Part shown: one piece after another, positions 34,108-46,432 of the stretch
Layout of the letters: each line of letters begins with the position of its first letter
Numbering within the stretch: position 1 is the stretch's first letter
NCBI RefSeq assembly: GCF_000516985.1
Contig: NW_006917092.1
Coordinates: 4,469,924-4,533,923, forward strand
Source: Pestalotiopsis fici W106-1
Lineage: Eukaryota; Ascomycota; Sordariomycetes; Amphisphaeriales; Sporocadaceae
Reading direction: 5' to 3'
DNA: 64,000 bases
Made by a program: the position numbers and the translations under genes
The notes under the pieces: model-generated
Told to the model about the DNA's origin: nothing
Databases searched by the model: none
What the model saw: only the letters and a program-made list of their open reading frames with translations

Positions 34108-36731
34108 TTACCATCGAGTGATGATAACTGAGAAACCGTCAACCCAGTTGCCGCAGGATCCAGAAACTCCACAGACCGTGTAGCCCCGAGGAGGCAATAA
34201 TGTACGTCTATAACAAGTAAATATTAGTTCACACTTCGTCCTCAACCTAAGAGGCGGCTTTGGGGAAACTTACTGGGATCCACCATGGGCATTGCCATAC
34301 ATGGGCGACTTTCTTCCCGTGCTCGTCAAAACCTGAATGGCATCAATCCAAAAGCCAGAGCGCACTACAAAGCCTGTGATGTATTCTCCACGGCGAATGT
34401 CTGCGAGGGGATCATTACGATTAGCAAAATCATTAAAAAAAAAAGGGCATGGTGTGAGGGATCATGGAAACATACTCATGTCGAATGAGTCTCCGCCCGC
34501 CTTGCCTCCACGTTTGCCAAATAACTGGCTAGAGTCATCGTCGTAGAAAAACTCCATGCCGTCAAGGGCATAGCCGTGATAGAAGACAATCTTGGAGAGC
34601 ACACGGTTCGATTCCTTTGCGCTGCTGAAGATGAATTCTTGCGGTTCGCTACCCTCCATCTGAGACATTCCTAGCTTGCTACCGCGGAAGGCCATCTTGG
34701 CGAGAGGACCGATGCCAAATGACAGCTTCAATGACGACGCCTTGGAACACAGGACATGAAAATCTTCAATATCGAGAGAACCGCCGCCGTACGACTTGAA
34801 CGACACCTTCAGCTTTTTGTCGCGTTTATCCTCGGGCAGTCGCTCCCTCAGCTCCTTTTCGGTAAGCGTCACATTTCGCTGCACTCCGCCATTTTCTGCA
34901 GGATACTCAATCCACGTGTGGCAAACGTCGTCGCCCTCTGGATAGAGCTCGCAATAGGCGACTCCGGTCGCCGCAGCGATCAAGACCTTGCCATCATCTA
35001 CGGGCCATGCCGTAACGCTGTCGTCGACATTGAGCACTGGGTCATTAGGCGCCCTGAAACAGGGGTGGCTCCTGAACCGTAGACAATCCAGCCTATGCCA
35101 AGTACATTCATCCGATTGTAGGACCAAACCGCCTTTCGACTTGGTCCGCGTGCTGTAGGCCTCACGTGTCACAAATGTCCGATTCAACCGGACGTAGTCT
35201 CGGAGCATCACACCATTCTCCTGATGGGGGCAGCCAAACAAGTGGCCTGTCTCGTGCAAGTGTGCACCAATGCCAATGTTCGCCGCCTCCCATGAACTTC
35301 CGGCCTCGTTGCAATCATTGGCAACATGATTAATGTCCGTTGGTGTGCAATCTGTGAAAGCAGGCACGACTTCTTCAAAAGTAGTCGGGTAGCTCTGCAG
35401 GCAGTGCGATCCAAAAATGGCCAGTTGCAGGTCTCCAGCGTTGCCGCCTAGTGCTGCATGGCCGACAACCGTCTTGGAAGTCGTGTCCCAATGAGCATCC
35501 AGGATCAACACTGAGACATACTGTTTTTGGCCAGGCAGAGGTTTGAAATAGTTCTTCACGGCTTCGGCAGCAATGTCGTACAGCTCACCCTTTTTGGTCG
35601 CCTTTGGGTTCTGCTGGGCTCTTTCGAGGTCTCGAATTTCGGCCACTGTCCTGTCGGTCCGGATGACATGAATACGCGCTTCCGAGCGCATGGTGCCCAT
35701 TTCCAGATCCCTCTGGTTGGTCGTTCCCGTCGTCCACTCCTCCTCAAAGCGGAACACACGACGACCAAACTTGTTTCTTGACATTTGTTCTGCAGTGAAT
35801 GCCTGCCACAAGTATGCAGCTGTGCGGAACTTGCGAATCGCGGTTTCCAGTCCATTGCCTTCCTTTTCCGCTCGTGCTGGCACAGCATCGAAGGTTGCTG
35901 GAGAGTCCTTGGCGACAAGGATTGCAAGTTGCAATGGGGGCGAGTTCATGGGAGGGACCATGTGTACTGTAAGATAGGAGCTGTGGATGGGATTGGAAGA
36001 GCCAGAGTTGCTCAGCTTCGGGCTGTTGAAGTCGAAGCGCAACCTGTTTGCGCCCGGCGTCAGGTATACTAATGTCTTGAAGTGCGACTCGTACACTGGC
36101 CAGAAAGTTGGGGGGAACCCGTCGTCGAGCCGAGATACCGTCACCGTTCCGTCCAAGGTATTGTGTGTTGGATCACCAATTGTGCCGTTCACTAAGAGCA
36201 CTTTTTGCGAGACCTAGAAATGTCCATTAGCATGTCTACTCATGTGCGAGCACCAGGGCGCAGATTGCGCGGCAGTAGGGCGAGATTGTCAAGGAGTGGT
36301 TGGAACAAATGAAGCCAGTCAGAAAGGGAATGTCATTATAGCATGCCACTTACCCAGCAGTTCTCTGTCACATTGGTGATGCGCGGAGCATAGTGGGATA
36401 CTGCGAAAGACTTATTTGTGCCATTCATTACCGGAGAGCCCAGTCCAGTCATGCCAGAGACGCTAAAACGCTTGTTTGGTTGCGTTTGCAGCGGTGGTCT
36501 GCTCTGAGGGCCTGGCAGTGGAGGAGCCACCGAGTCTTTGACTTGCAAATTCAAGGCCAAGTCCGACTGCGTGGCAAGCGAAGCTGGTGTGACGGTACCA
36601 GTTGTTGGCGCTGTGTCATGGCTGCCGTCGTCGTTGTCGTTACTCGAATTATCAGTGTTGGATCGCTCCGTTTTGAAGCTGGCCCGCGACCGTCGGCGAA
36701 GTTCCTTAAAGTTCAGGAATGACGGCGCCAT
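34108..36731 (-). CDS. Metzincin-type metalloprotease with jacalin-like C-terminus (four exons)
   Basis: Built as complement(join(34108..34274, ...)) in full as complement(join(34108..34207, 34274..34400, 34476..36213, 36354..36731)), 780 residues. The introns are 66, 75 and 140 nt, all with GTRNGT donors and TAG/CAG acceptors, phases 2, 1 and 0. The N-terminal 126 residues are Ser/Asn/Pro-rich. The protease domain has HETGHLFGCPH at about residues 446-456, a full HExxHxxGxxH zinc motif. This matches the fungal family of yeast YIL108W (Metallopep, PF12044). From about residue 630 the chain reads like a jacalin-type lectin domain: FKSYGGG, GKRGGKAGGDSFDM, GEYITGFVVRSGFWIDAIQV, YGNAHGGS. It ends in a Cys-containing strand (VCGVSGSCGNWVDGFSVI). 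No signal peptide is seen, so it is probably intracellular. Substrate unknown. Confidence 0.88.
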
Positions 36732-36907
36732 AGCTGCTCAACCGCCTTCGAAAAGCTGTCCAGAAGTCTAAAATTCGTGAGAAGCTTTCGAAAAGCGAAC
36801 TAGCAAGTCGAGATGCGCTGTGGTGTTTTTTTATGCTCTCCCCTTTCTTATATTTAACAAGCGACTAATCGAGTAAGTTTTGGTCACGGCCTATCGAGGT
36901 GCTCTTC

Positions 36908-36928
36908 TGCTGCTGCTGCTGCTGCTGC
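36908..36928 (+). repeat. (CTG)n short repeat
   Basis: Seven CTG units 5' of the metalloprotease gene (about 180 nt upstream of its start on the opposite strand). Confidence 0.75.
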
Positions 36929-39900
36929 CGAGCTGGCACTGGTGCAAGCACTCAAGATCGACACTGCGGGACGTGGCGGGAGGCGCTTTTGGTTGGTTAA
37001 GAGGGGTGTATGTGCAATCAGATCAATTGCGATTTAGCGTCTGCGAGAGGCAAGGTAAAGGACTCGGCCGTTCCGCGTATACGGTCTTGTACAACACTCA
37101 GGCACACAAAGTGCGAAAGTTGGTGCTTTGGGGGGGGGAAAGTTGACAAGTGTTGACTTTTTTCCTTCTTCCCTCTTTTGTTGGCCCGTCTGTGAGGAAT
37201 TGAAAGAAGGGGGTACGGCAGCGATTTTGAGAAATGGCAGGACGCGTAGAGATAATTTGTCCCTATCCTAGCTCAACCAGTTTCTTGACGGTCGACTTGA
37301 TTGCGGTGGGCTTTGAAAACCGGGTGGATAGTGTAGGGAGGGTCCAGTATGTATCCAGTATCAATGGATCGGTGATTCGGTGGAGCTTTGGAGCTTGACC
37401 TTGTTTCTAGCGGGAAGCATATGCCTTCAGGTCCTTGCACCTCGAATCCCTTCCCTCACTCTTTAATGGCTGCACTAGACTAGTCGTCTCGGCGAGCCGC
37501 CAATCCAAGAAGAACGGCGTCGAGCGCGGGCGCTGTTGCAGGGCAATAGATAGCCTCAAGTGCAATGAAAGATGGATGATCTGGCTGCTGGTTCTCGAGA
37601 CGACCGAGGCGACTAAAGACGAGGTTAGGAGAGTTTGTCGGCCGTATATGCGATACTGGATCTGCAACTCGACTGGGCGGGCGGCCAGGCTGGCGGGCTT
37701 CTTCTGCTCGGCCCTCCTTGGTTGAACCAGCGCCCGGGATGTAGGTGGACAGTGGATGGATGTAGGAAGGGCAGGTAGACACTGTAGGTACTACTACGTA
37801 CACGAAGCAGATCCGTATTCTTGTGGTGGTGGTTTTAACACTGCCTGCCTCTCCAGCCGCTGGGCTGCAGAAAAGAAGGCAGGGCAGGGGTATTTGGGAT
37901 GAGTGGGTGGATGGAGGTGATGGGGGGTCCGCTGCTGCTGCTGCTGCAGCAGAAGCAGCAAGAATCAAGGTCGCAGCGTTCGGCGGTTCTGATGTGGTGC
38001 AACCCTCGAAAGAGCTCTCACAGCTACCCTGGGCGGGATACGATCGGGGCGATGACGTCTACTTGCTACCTTCGTATTGTGCCTCAGTGCTGGAGCCTGA
38101 GCGGGTACCGAGTACGAATTCCTTGCAGACTAGGTGGGAAAATGCACTACTATTTGGGCTCCCTCGTTTGATATGGGACAGGAACCAGGGGGTGGTAAAG
38201 GGCCGGTCGGCGGAAACGACAGTCTCTAATCGGCCCCGTCAGCTTAGAAGCCAGTTCCTGGCACGGGTCCTTGGCTACCTACAGCACTAGCAGCGGAAGG
38301 AAAACGACAAACCAGGGCAGTGTAGACCCAACCAGACCAGGGGAGAGGGAATGAAGAGAAAGAAGGATGAGCAAGCGATGAAGGAGAGACAGTCTACACT
38401 ACAGGATTTGATTGACTGGGTCTCTCCAAGCGGTAAGCTGCCCCAGAAGAAGCCGAAAGAGAAAAGCCAAGAAGGAGAGAAAGAAAAACAGGAACAAGGG
38501 GGGAAATCAGGCTGTTTGGGTCAAGGCGAAACGTTTGCTGCGTCTCTTGATGATTGATGTGCAACTCTCTCGTACCCGTGGACACCGCAAAAGAAAGGTG
38601 CCGGGCTGCCGACGGCCAGGAGCGACAGAAGATACGTCTGGTAGTTAGTAGGTGAGGTAGGCGCTGTGCTGAATGAAATAGATCAGCAGCTGTGACTACA
38701 TACATACAGACACCAACTTGTAAGCATCCTGGTCGTCGAGGGTAGCACCAGAAAAAAGGAAGAGGAGGAAAATCAGGACATGAACTCTGCTTACCATCAA
38801 GACCAATTGGCCTGCCTTGATGATGTTTGTGGTATGGAATATTCGTTGACAGGCTATACACAACAGTAAATTTGGTAAGATTTGTGCACTGGTGCTGAAT
38901 CCGCGATGCGTGTAAGTGAATGGATGAAATTGTGGCACTAGACGCTCACAGTTCATCTGTCCTTGTTGTACAAGACGACGATCCCTTCATATCCCAGGCG
39001 GCTCCTCATAGGGACACAAAGGAAGAGGGGGTGCGGATTTTTTGCCAGCAACGTACCTATGCTATCTACAAGTATCCATCTACGGGAGGATTCAGGTCAA
39101 TTCCAGTGGACTTGCACGTTGGCCACTACCATTGGTATCAATGACCTGGATCATCCATAGAAGCACATACTTTGCAAGTGTGTAAGCGTTGCGTCAAAGG
39201 GCGGACAGAGCCGGGGGTTCGGTCCATGATCAAGATCAATTGGCAGCGGAAACGCTGGGAACTATCATTAGTACCGTACTATCACGACATTGCCTTAGTT
39301 GTCTTTTTTTTTTTTTTTTTTTTTTCTCCCTCCCTTTCCTCCCTTCTCTCAAAGTTTTTCAAGATTTCAACTACCAATCGGCTCTGTTTCATAGCACTAA
39401 CGAAACAATCGGCGCGATCGACGGTGTGGCAGGGGGGCCTCGGAAGGAAGCTAGACATGGGAAAGTGGATGGGCTTTGATGGGACAATTTACATATCCAT
39501 AGAAGGGAATCCGCCAGGCAAATCAATGTACAGCTGTAACTAATGAGCACTTCATTTTCCTATATATCTCCGACGGGGTCGCACTACAGTTTGTCGACTG
39601 CAGTTTGGGTGCATCGTCCCCTGCCTTGGGCGTTGAGGCTCATCTCGAGGGGTTTATTACGTGGACCGCAGTCTAATATTACCGAATCATTCGAGAACTG
39701 ATATATAACAATTGTGCTATTAGCTAGGTGCCCCATGCTTGTCCAAGGGCAAGAATAATATTACCAAAGTAGATTAGGAGGTGTGTACATGATGTACTAC
39801 TATGCAGGTAGACTCTCTGGCTGAGGTCGTGGTCTCGGCACTCAAAGCCAGCCCAACATCCACGGCGAACCTTGATTGCAATATTATTCCGTACCGGTTG

Positions 39901-42639
39901 ACCGGTAGTTATTAGCGGTGCAGGTGCTTCTAGGTGGTCAGTAGGATAATGGATACATGTACGATTTACGGCGTGGCACACGTCATGGTAATGACATACA
40001 TTGGAAGACGGCTTATCTGTCTGACGCTAGAGCCTGGTATGAAAAAGACATATAATATTCCTCGAGGGCAGATACAGGTTGACATCGTGGCCATACTCAC
40101 TAGTCTACAGTAATAGTAATGGCCATGCAATATGTCGTCTTTTATTCTGGCTGTGCACGCGCGAGCGAGTCGCCATTTTGGCCTGCTGATTGGCTTTCCG
40201 CAGCAGCAGAGCTTAACCTAAATTTAAGATGTGACTATTCATGGAATTCGCGGTATACTGCAGTAGATTTTCTAAGTGCGGACAGTCGGAAGTTAGCATC
40301 GTCAATCTGGTCATGTGTCCTTTCTTTTTTTTCGTCTCTCTATTCATGCGTGTCCTTTGGTCTGGTTCTTCTTGCGTGGCCGTCCAATGCCATCCACCCC
40401 CCACACGGATGTGTTGTTTTGCATGTTGATCTTTCTGGATAAATGGTCTTTTCAGACTGATCCTCTGGAGGCCTGCCACGAATGTGTTGTCGTTTCGTAC
40501 CGACTTACCACAACGTGATTCCCCGACGTCGGTTGCAGCCTCAGCATATCCGCATCGGCTATCTACGATCCATCGCAGGCTTATGGGTCGTAAAGAATGG
40601 ACAATGATTTTCGGGTGCTTACCTACAAAGTAGCTTATGATACATATGTATCTACCGGTGCTGCCAGAAAAGGGCCTGACCTAGAAATTGGGTCGGTTTG
40701 TGGCTGCTGCCGTGGATAGGGGTCGAAATTGTATTGTTTGAAACAACATTCGGATGTGTGTACTGGCGAGGTTCATCGCAATGAACTATGCCGAGAGATG
40801 ATGCCAGAACGACTTCCAGCTCTGTGAATCCCTGGATTTTGAAATACTGCCGCAAAGTCAATTGCACATTGGCACCGTCATTAGAAACAGTGGTCTTGCC
40901 ACACCTCCAGAGGATGAGCTGTGTTTTGTGAGGCATGAATGTGGCAGTAATGAGCACGTGAGTATGGCTTTGACATGTAGGTACGGAATAGATATCTTAA
41001 ATGTGTATTCAACGCTCGTTATCTCAAAGGAGCATCGAATGCCTTGCGCACAAACGTTTGTAGCTCGAGGGTTACTCATGTAAAGAACCCTGCTTGGCGG
41101 TAGGATGTGCGATGATCGTACCATGGCGCGCGCCCTAACCGCAAATCATTATTGTGCGCACGGCTTCAACTGGTATCGATTGATCGACTTTAGAGGTCTA
41201 CAGATTACTATTGGGCTGCAAGACACGTATACCATTCTGTTTGTTATGAATACTTCATTAGTGACCGGGTAGTTTCATTTACTTCCCAATTCGTAGCCAT
41301 CAGCGACGGATGCAGCTGCAGTATATGAAGTACATGGCACCGAATCGTCTGGTGGACAAAGATGGGCATTTCCATAGAAGTTTAACTATGCCTCATGCTA
41401 CTTATCCTCGAGGTAGAGACCCGATGCAGGTACGCAGTACTAATTGCTCGTTATACTGCACGGCCATTAGAAACAAGGAACCTACTTGGGATTAAGGAAT
41501 GTGCAAGCACAAGTGTCGCCAGCTTGGCATGAAACGGCAGAGGCGAATCATTGACGAGTAGGCGGCTCCGTTGTGTTCTGTTCTTGTCCATCAATCCGCC
41601 TGTATTACAGGACTCATTTGCTGGCGGGAATTAGAATTAAATGGAAGCAGCATGAAAAGCAAAATAATTGATGCGCAAGAGACTGGTCGAGGCAGCTGAA
41701 ATGATCAAGTTTGAGGGGCATCAGAAGTAGCTAACAGGGTCGATGGAAGGGATCATACACTTCCGTCAATCTCTTTCAGAACCTCTGGACACACATGTGC
41801 TCTTGTGCTTCGCACACTACATGGATACGGTACGCCGCTATTATGAAGCCAAGATATGGCCGTTTGATTTCACCGAGGCAAGTAAACTAAAAAGCTTCGG
41901 CCAGTGTCGTCGGCTGGGAAACGGTGGCCTGTGTATGAGAAAGATAATACCTTTGTAATAGATGTGTAACCGGCCTACATTAATGTATGATCTAACATAC
42001 CGTAGTTGGTGCCACGGCACTTCGTAGTATCCAATGCTAGAAATATCGCGCAGACAGTTGAAGGCCGGCAGCTAATGAGTCCCAGTCCAATCCCAGATGC
42101 GATGCGCGGCAGCCGTGCAAGAAAATCAAACAGCCTAGTAAGATGAAGAGACTGCCATTGGGAGGCAGAAGAGGAATAAGTCAAAGGTCCAGCCCCCCGA
42201 CTTCCCCATGCTGCCCGTCCACCCCCCCAGCTTGGAAATGGAGGTCGGCATCGGGCCAGTCAGAGGCAATCGACAGTATGATTAGTGGACGAGGAGAGCT
42301 CCCCTGCATCTCTGGATGCATGGTACAGACGCAATAGGTTCGAATCCCAGGCGCACGATATCAGCCCAGTGTTCAAAAGTGGATAGCAGCCCGGTGAACG
42401 CCTTTCTTTCTTTCTTTTTAGTGTACGACATGTACTTACATTAATTAGCTGGTTATGTATGGTATTCCGCTACCCTACCCTACTTTGCACACAGGTAATG
42501 TAGTAGCAGTTCAACTTTTGCAGGGAGTGTCAAACGTCCGACGGGATGGATGTGTCGTTGGTTACCTAAGTAGACGCTCAGTGCACTTTTTCAGACCTCG
42601 ATTCGATTCCCTCCCTGGTTGGTTGCCCAGTAAGAAATG

Positions 42640-43306
42640 CGCTAGCCCGGGAGCGAGAGCCAGCCAGCCTAGCCAGCCCAGACGACCCGGCAGAGACCTA
42701 CTACTGTGTAGTAGGTAGTGTAGAACCGACTGACCACTTTGATCTCACCATCCATTCATTCCCCGTCTCTCCACACCATTCAATCTACCGATTGACCAGA
42801 GTGCTGCTCAGTTTCAGAGGGAGCTGGCTGGCCATACACGCCCTGCAAGAAATACAAGCTCTGGGTGACACAGGCTACTGGCCTACAAACTTCTGCCACT
42901 ACCTACTACTCTTTCTGCCCCCACATACGACTGCAGAACAGCACTGTCCTCTCAACACATACACTTTTACTCGAAACTTATTTCGCTCCCTGCTTCCTCT
43001 ACCTCCCTTGTTGTCGTCTCGACTTGTCATTGTCAAGATACCTTGCTCCGCCAGACGATTCGGTTTCGAGTCAAGACGAACCTCCTGCCCTCGAACGATT
43101 CCTCCCTTTTCTGCTTACACCTAGGAGATAGGCAGGTAGGCGCCAGACTGCCGCTACATAATCGCTCCACACGAAAAACCCACTCTCCCCGTGCAACCGA
43201 CCGGTCTTCGTGGGACTTTGAAGAAAAAAAAAAGGAAGAAGGAAAGAAAATTTCTTCGGTCGATACGGTTTACTTTTACAAAGAGCCAAAACACACTCTG
43301 GCGAGA
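42640..43306 (+). promoter_or_regulatory. ATG-free presumptive long 5' leader of Whi5-like gene
   Basis: No ATG occurs on the + strand in any frame over 667 nt up to the start codon at 43307, where about ten would be expected by chance. The stretch is pyrimidine-rich until a purine tract (about 43220-43250). This looks like a long untranslated leader kept free of upstream starts, though part of it must be promoter. Confidence 0.45.
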
Positions 43307-44486
43307 ATGCCCAAATCGAAATATAGAAGCATGTCGTCGCCTTTAAAGCCACATCCCGAGGCCGTTGCCGACAAAGTGCTCAAGCGGGTCGAAGTGAGCA
43401 AGGTAAGGCAGCAGCACTTGAACCTCCCGACTCTTGTCTGGCCCTGCAATCATTTCATGGGAAAAGGAAACAAGATACTAAAAGGAATATTTGCATATAC
43501 AGATTGCCCGAAAGCTACAGGGACGCCTAGCCCTCGCACATTTCAAGACTAAGCATGGCTGGGAAGACCTCACCCTTGATCACATCGAACCCAAGATTGA
43601 AGAGGTCCGGAGAAACCGCCTGCAAGATGGAGATATATTGTCCGACTCGTCATCCAGCACTTCCGAGCTGCCATACCCAACCAGAGGGCTCATGAGCTCG
43701 CCGCTCAAGGCACCACTTTTTTCGGATGCCATTGGTTCCAGCAATGGCAGCACCGGCCACCGCAAGCGAACATACATGGCTTCATTTGATATGGATATGG
43801 TCATGTCAAGTCCCACAAAGCGATACCGAACCTCACCAACGGCACATAAGTCATTTGGGGCACAGTCTTCTCTCAAGACACACCGTCAGTTGATTCAGTC
43901 ATCACCGATCAAGCCTCGGAGGCAGCAACACTTTACAACTTCGACAGGCCCAGACGTATCCTTTTTCCAGGGCACCCGCCGTGTCTCGGCCGACTTGACT
44001 TCCCCCAACCTTACGGCACCCGCATCCGATGACGATGATGACTTGCTTCCCACACATTCATTTCAAGTTGGCCGCAGCCGCGATTCCCCTCCTAGCACAC
44101 CACCGATGCGGCCCCGATCGCTACAACGCCGCAGCAGGGAGAAACTGGATGATGGCAAGGAAGAGGGCGCAGACTTGCTGCTTTATCTAGCAGCGTCCCC
44201 TTCGCCTGCAGTCAGAAACAATTCTAGAATGGAGCCTCCGTCAACACCGCCGCCCCGGAGAGACTTGGGCTTGCCGTCTTCGGTGATGGGAACCCCTGGA
44301 GGGATGGGACACAGTAATCTTCTGTTCCCTGCCACCCCTGGGCAACCATTTGACCTCTCCGATTTCGTCAACATCACCCCGAGCCCAGCACAGAAGCCGT
44401 GGAAAACACCGGTGGCCCTGGCCAGGACACCTCTCAGCGTGGCCAGAAGACGACTCACGTTTGACGAACCCTTACACGGACTATGA
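43307..44486 (+). CDS. Whi5/Nrm1-like G1/S transcription repressor
   Basis: Built as join(43307..43402, 43503..44486), 359 residues. The 100-nt intron has donor GTAAGG and acceptor ACAG, phase 0. Exon 1 is MPKSKYRSMSSPLKPHPEAV. At residues 33-60 the sequence ARKLQGRLALAHFKTKHGWE followed by DLTLDHIE matches the GTB/Whi5 motif (PF08528) by which Whi5 and Nrm1 bind SBF/MBF. The remainder is disordered and dense in S/T-P sites (SSPLK, SSPTK, TSPT, SSPIK, STPP, GTPG, ATPG, KTPV, RTPL), as expected for a CDK-regulated inhibitor. There is a basic KRYRTSP stretch that may be nuclear-localising. Whether it is the Whi5 or the Nrm1 counterpart cannot be decided here. Confidence 0.8.
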
Positions 44487-46432
44487 GCCAACATGCCATT
44501 TAGACCAGCAGATGTCAAATCTGCTCAGCTCGGCAAGATGAGGAGGGTGTACTACATTACGGCCCTCTCCCTTCCCTTATTTGATTTTTATTTCCTCATG
44601 TGAAGATGATACCACTACACGACCCAAAATGGATGGTCACCGCCAGGACATGCAGCTTGTTTGGACGCTGCGATGGATTCTTGATTTTTTTTTTGATTTT
44701 TTTTTTTTTTTTTTTTACTTTTCTTTGGCAGCCAATTTTGCCTGATAGGGCGGGCGCTCAAAGGATGGACGGTTTGACGGACGAATGCATGGAAATCAAA
44801 TGTGGTCACGGCGTTTGGATGTCCTTGTATGGCAATTTTGCTTTTTTTGCACTTTTGCGTTTTTCCGCATGCAGCCCCAATGTTTACTTGGAATCGGCAT
44901 TTGTTTACAACGAACGCGGACTGCTCTGTTCCTGTATGATAGTACAGTATGGATTTTTCTCGAGTATCTCCATCAAAGGATTCGATTTCATCATTTTGCC
45001 CAGCGTCGGCTTCTCGAGTCTGGTACAATTGGAGGTGTCCCCGTCGCATGAACGAGGCAGAAAAAAGAAGAGAGGGTGGGCCACTTAACGCGGTTGGACG
45101 TGTCAAGTGTCGAGGCGCGAAATTACTAAACGAGGGGTAGACGCGTCGTTTCGCGTTCGCATCAGCCAATTAAACCGCCGCCCAACCCCGTCAATGTCAG
45201 GATTTCATGCAGCCACACGAGCTAGGATGATGTCACGATCCGACCAATCAATGCCGACCGCGAGGGGGGAACGGCTTCAATCTTGTCAGCAGGTTGAACC
45301 CAAAAACATGGATATCAATGATGGTTGTTGTACTAGTTGTACTTGTGGAAAGGCATCAAAGCTGAATGGCAGCACAAACATTTTTACAAGAAAAAGAAAA
45401 AAACAGATACGTGACAGGGGTGGGTAGAAGCTCAGTTTTCTGAATACGTAATATAGAATATATATATACGAACTGTTGCATCTACGTATAAAATCACACT
45501 ATTTAAAGCCACTCAGGGTTTGCCTTATAAACATTCCCTAGTAATATATTCCTGGGAACTCGTTTCTACCCTTGTCCAACTTATAATTGTATACTATTAA
45601 AAGGAGCCGAAACGAATTATACGTCCGCTTCTATTGCTCGGCCGGTCCGCGTCTCATTCTGACAAGCACAAGTCGGAATCTCTCCATGAACCATTGACTC
45701 TTATAGTCGGATTTTGTGATCTAATAGTTCAATTAGAAGAGCAACAATCTCCAAACGAAGCCATCCCTTCTGTGCAGATCATGCTAAGCTTGTGTGAACT
45801 GTAATGTTGCGATGGGAGGACTAGCCACGGAAAGGCGATTCGCATGGTTTCATGGCAGCTTTTTTTTTTCTCTCTCTCTCTTTATTCTTGATTTTTCATC
45901 TGTCTGGATTCGCACTCGAAAATGTTTGTGTTTCCCTGTACTCTGTACAATCTACCCTCTCGCCGAGGTGGTAGCTAGAAGCATCCACAGCTGTCTTCCC
46001 CTCTCCTGTTGCTTCATCTTGTCCGCATCTCCTTGGTCCTTGTTCGTTCTGTGCTGATTTCCCTTCTCTCTCCTTTCCGCATTGCTCTCCCACTTTCTCT
46101 TGCCAACCTAACAAGATCGAGGCGCACTTTAGGCATCCCCCATGTGTCTAACTAAACAATACAAACTAAACAAGTGTTTTTGTTTCCCCCCCTCAATCGC
46201 GGAATACCTATTTCGTCCAGTTCTCAGGCCCGGATGCCACTGACCTTCCATCAGCACGACAGCTCGCGGGCAACTCCTCAGTCCCCAGATAAAATAAAGC
46301 CGCCCCCTTTACCGACACCAGTCAACACACCCTCTTTACATGTTTGTAAAGTGTCATTCAATATGCAGCTGCAGCGCTGCCTCTTGGGGCGGCTTTCTTG
46401 TTTTTCATGAAATTCATTCGTACATTGCCTCG
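44487..46432. other. Convergent intergenic region
   Basis: 1.9 kb between the Whi5-like gene and the single-span membrane protein gene. Has T-runs (about 44684-44717, 45862) and AT-rich DNA near 45,430-45,620. No gene. Confidence 0.6.

Larger units (their letters stand above)
36732..43306. other. Gene desert of 6.6 kb
   Basis: No supportable gene. Contents seen: a CTG repeat (about 36908-36928), GCTGCT/GCAGCA sequence near 37930-37965, a T21 run near 39305, AT-richer DNA from about 39,600 to 42,000, and an ATG-free stretch from 42640 to the Whi5-like start. Open frames up to 162 codons near 37,480-38,290 overlap antisense and look like repeat-driven shadows. A weak tRNA-like T-arm near 42336 is rejected. 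Confidence 0.5.

Noticed and set aside
37480..38290. Frames of 155-162 codons 5' of the metalloprotease
   Set aside because: Driven by CTG/GCA repeats and low complexity; antisense to one another with no conserved segments.
42285..42356. tRNA-like T-arm (GGTTCGAATCC) in the desert
   Set aside because: The T-stem has at least two mispairs, and no matching 5' acceptor strand or anticodon arm of the right spacing is present.
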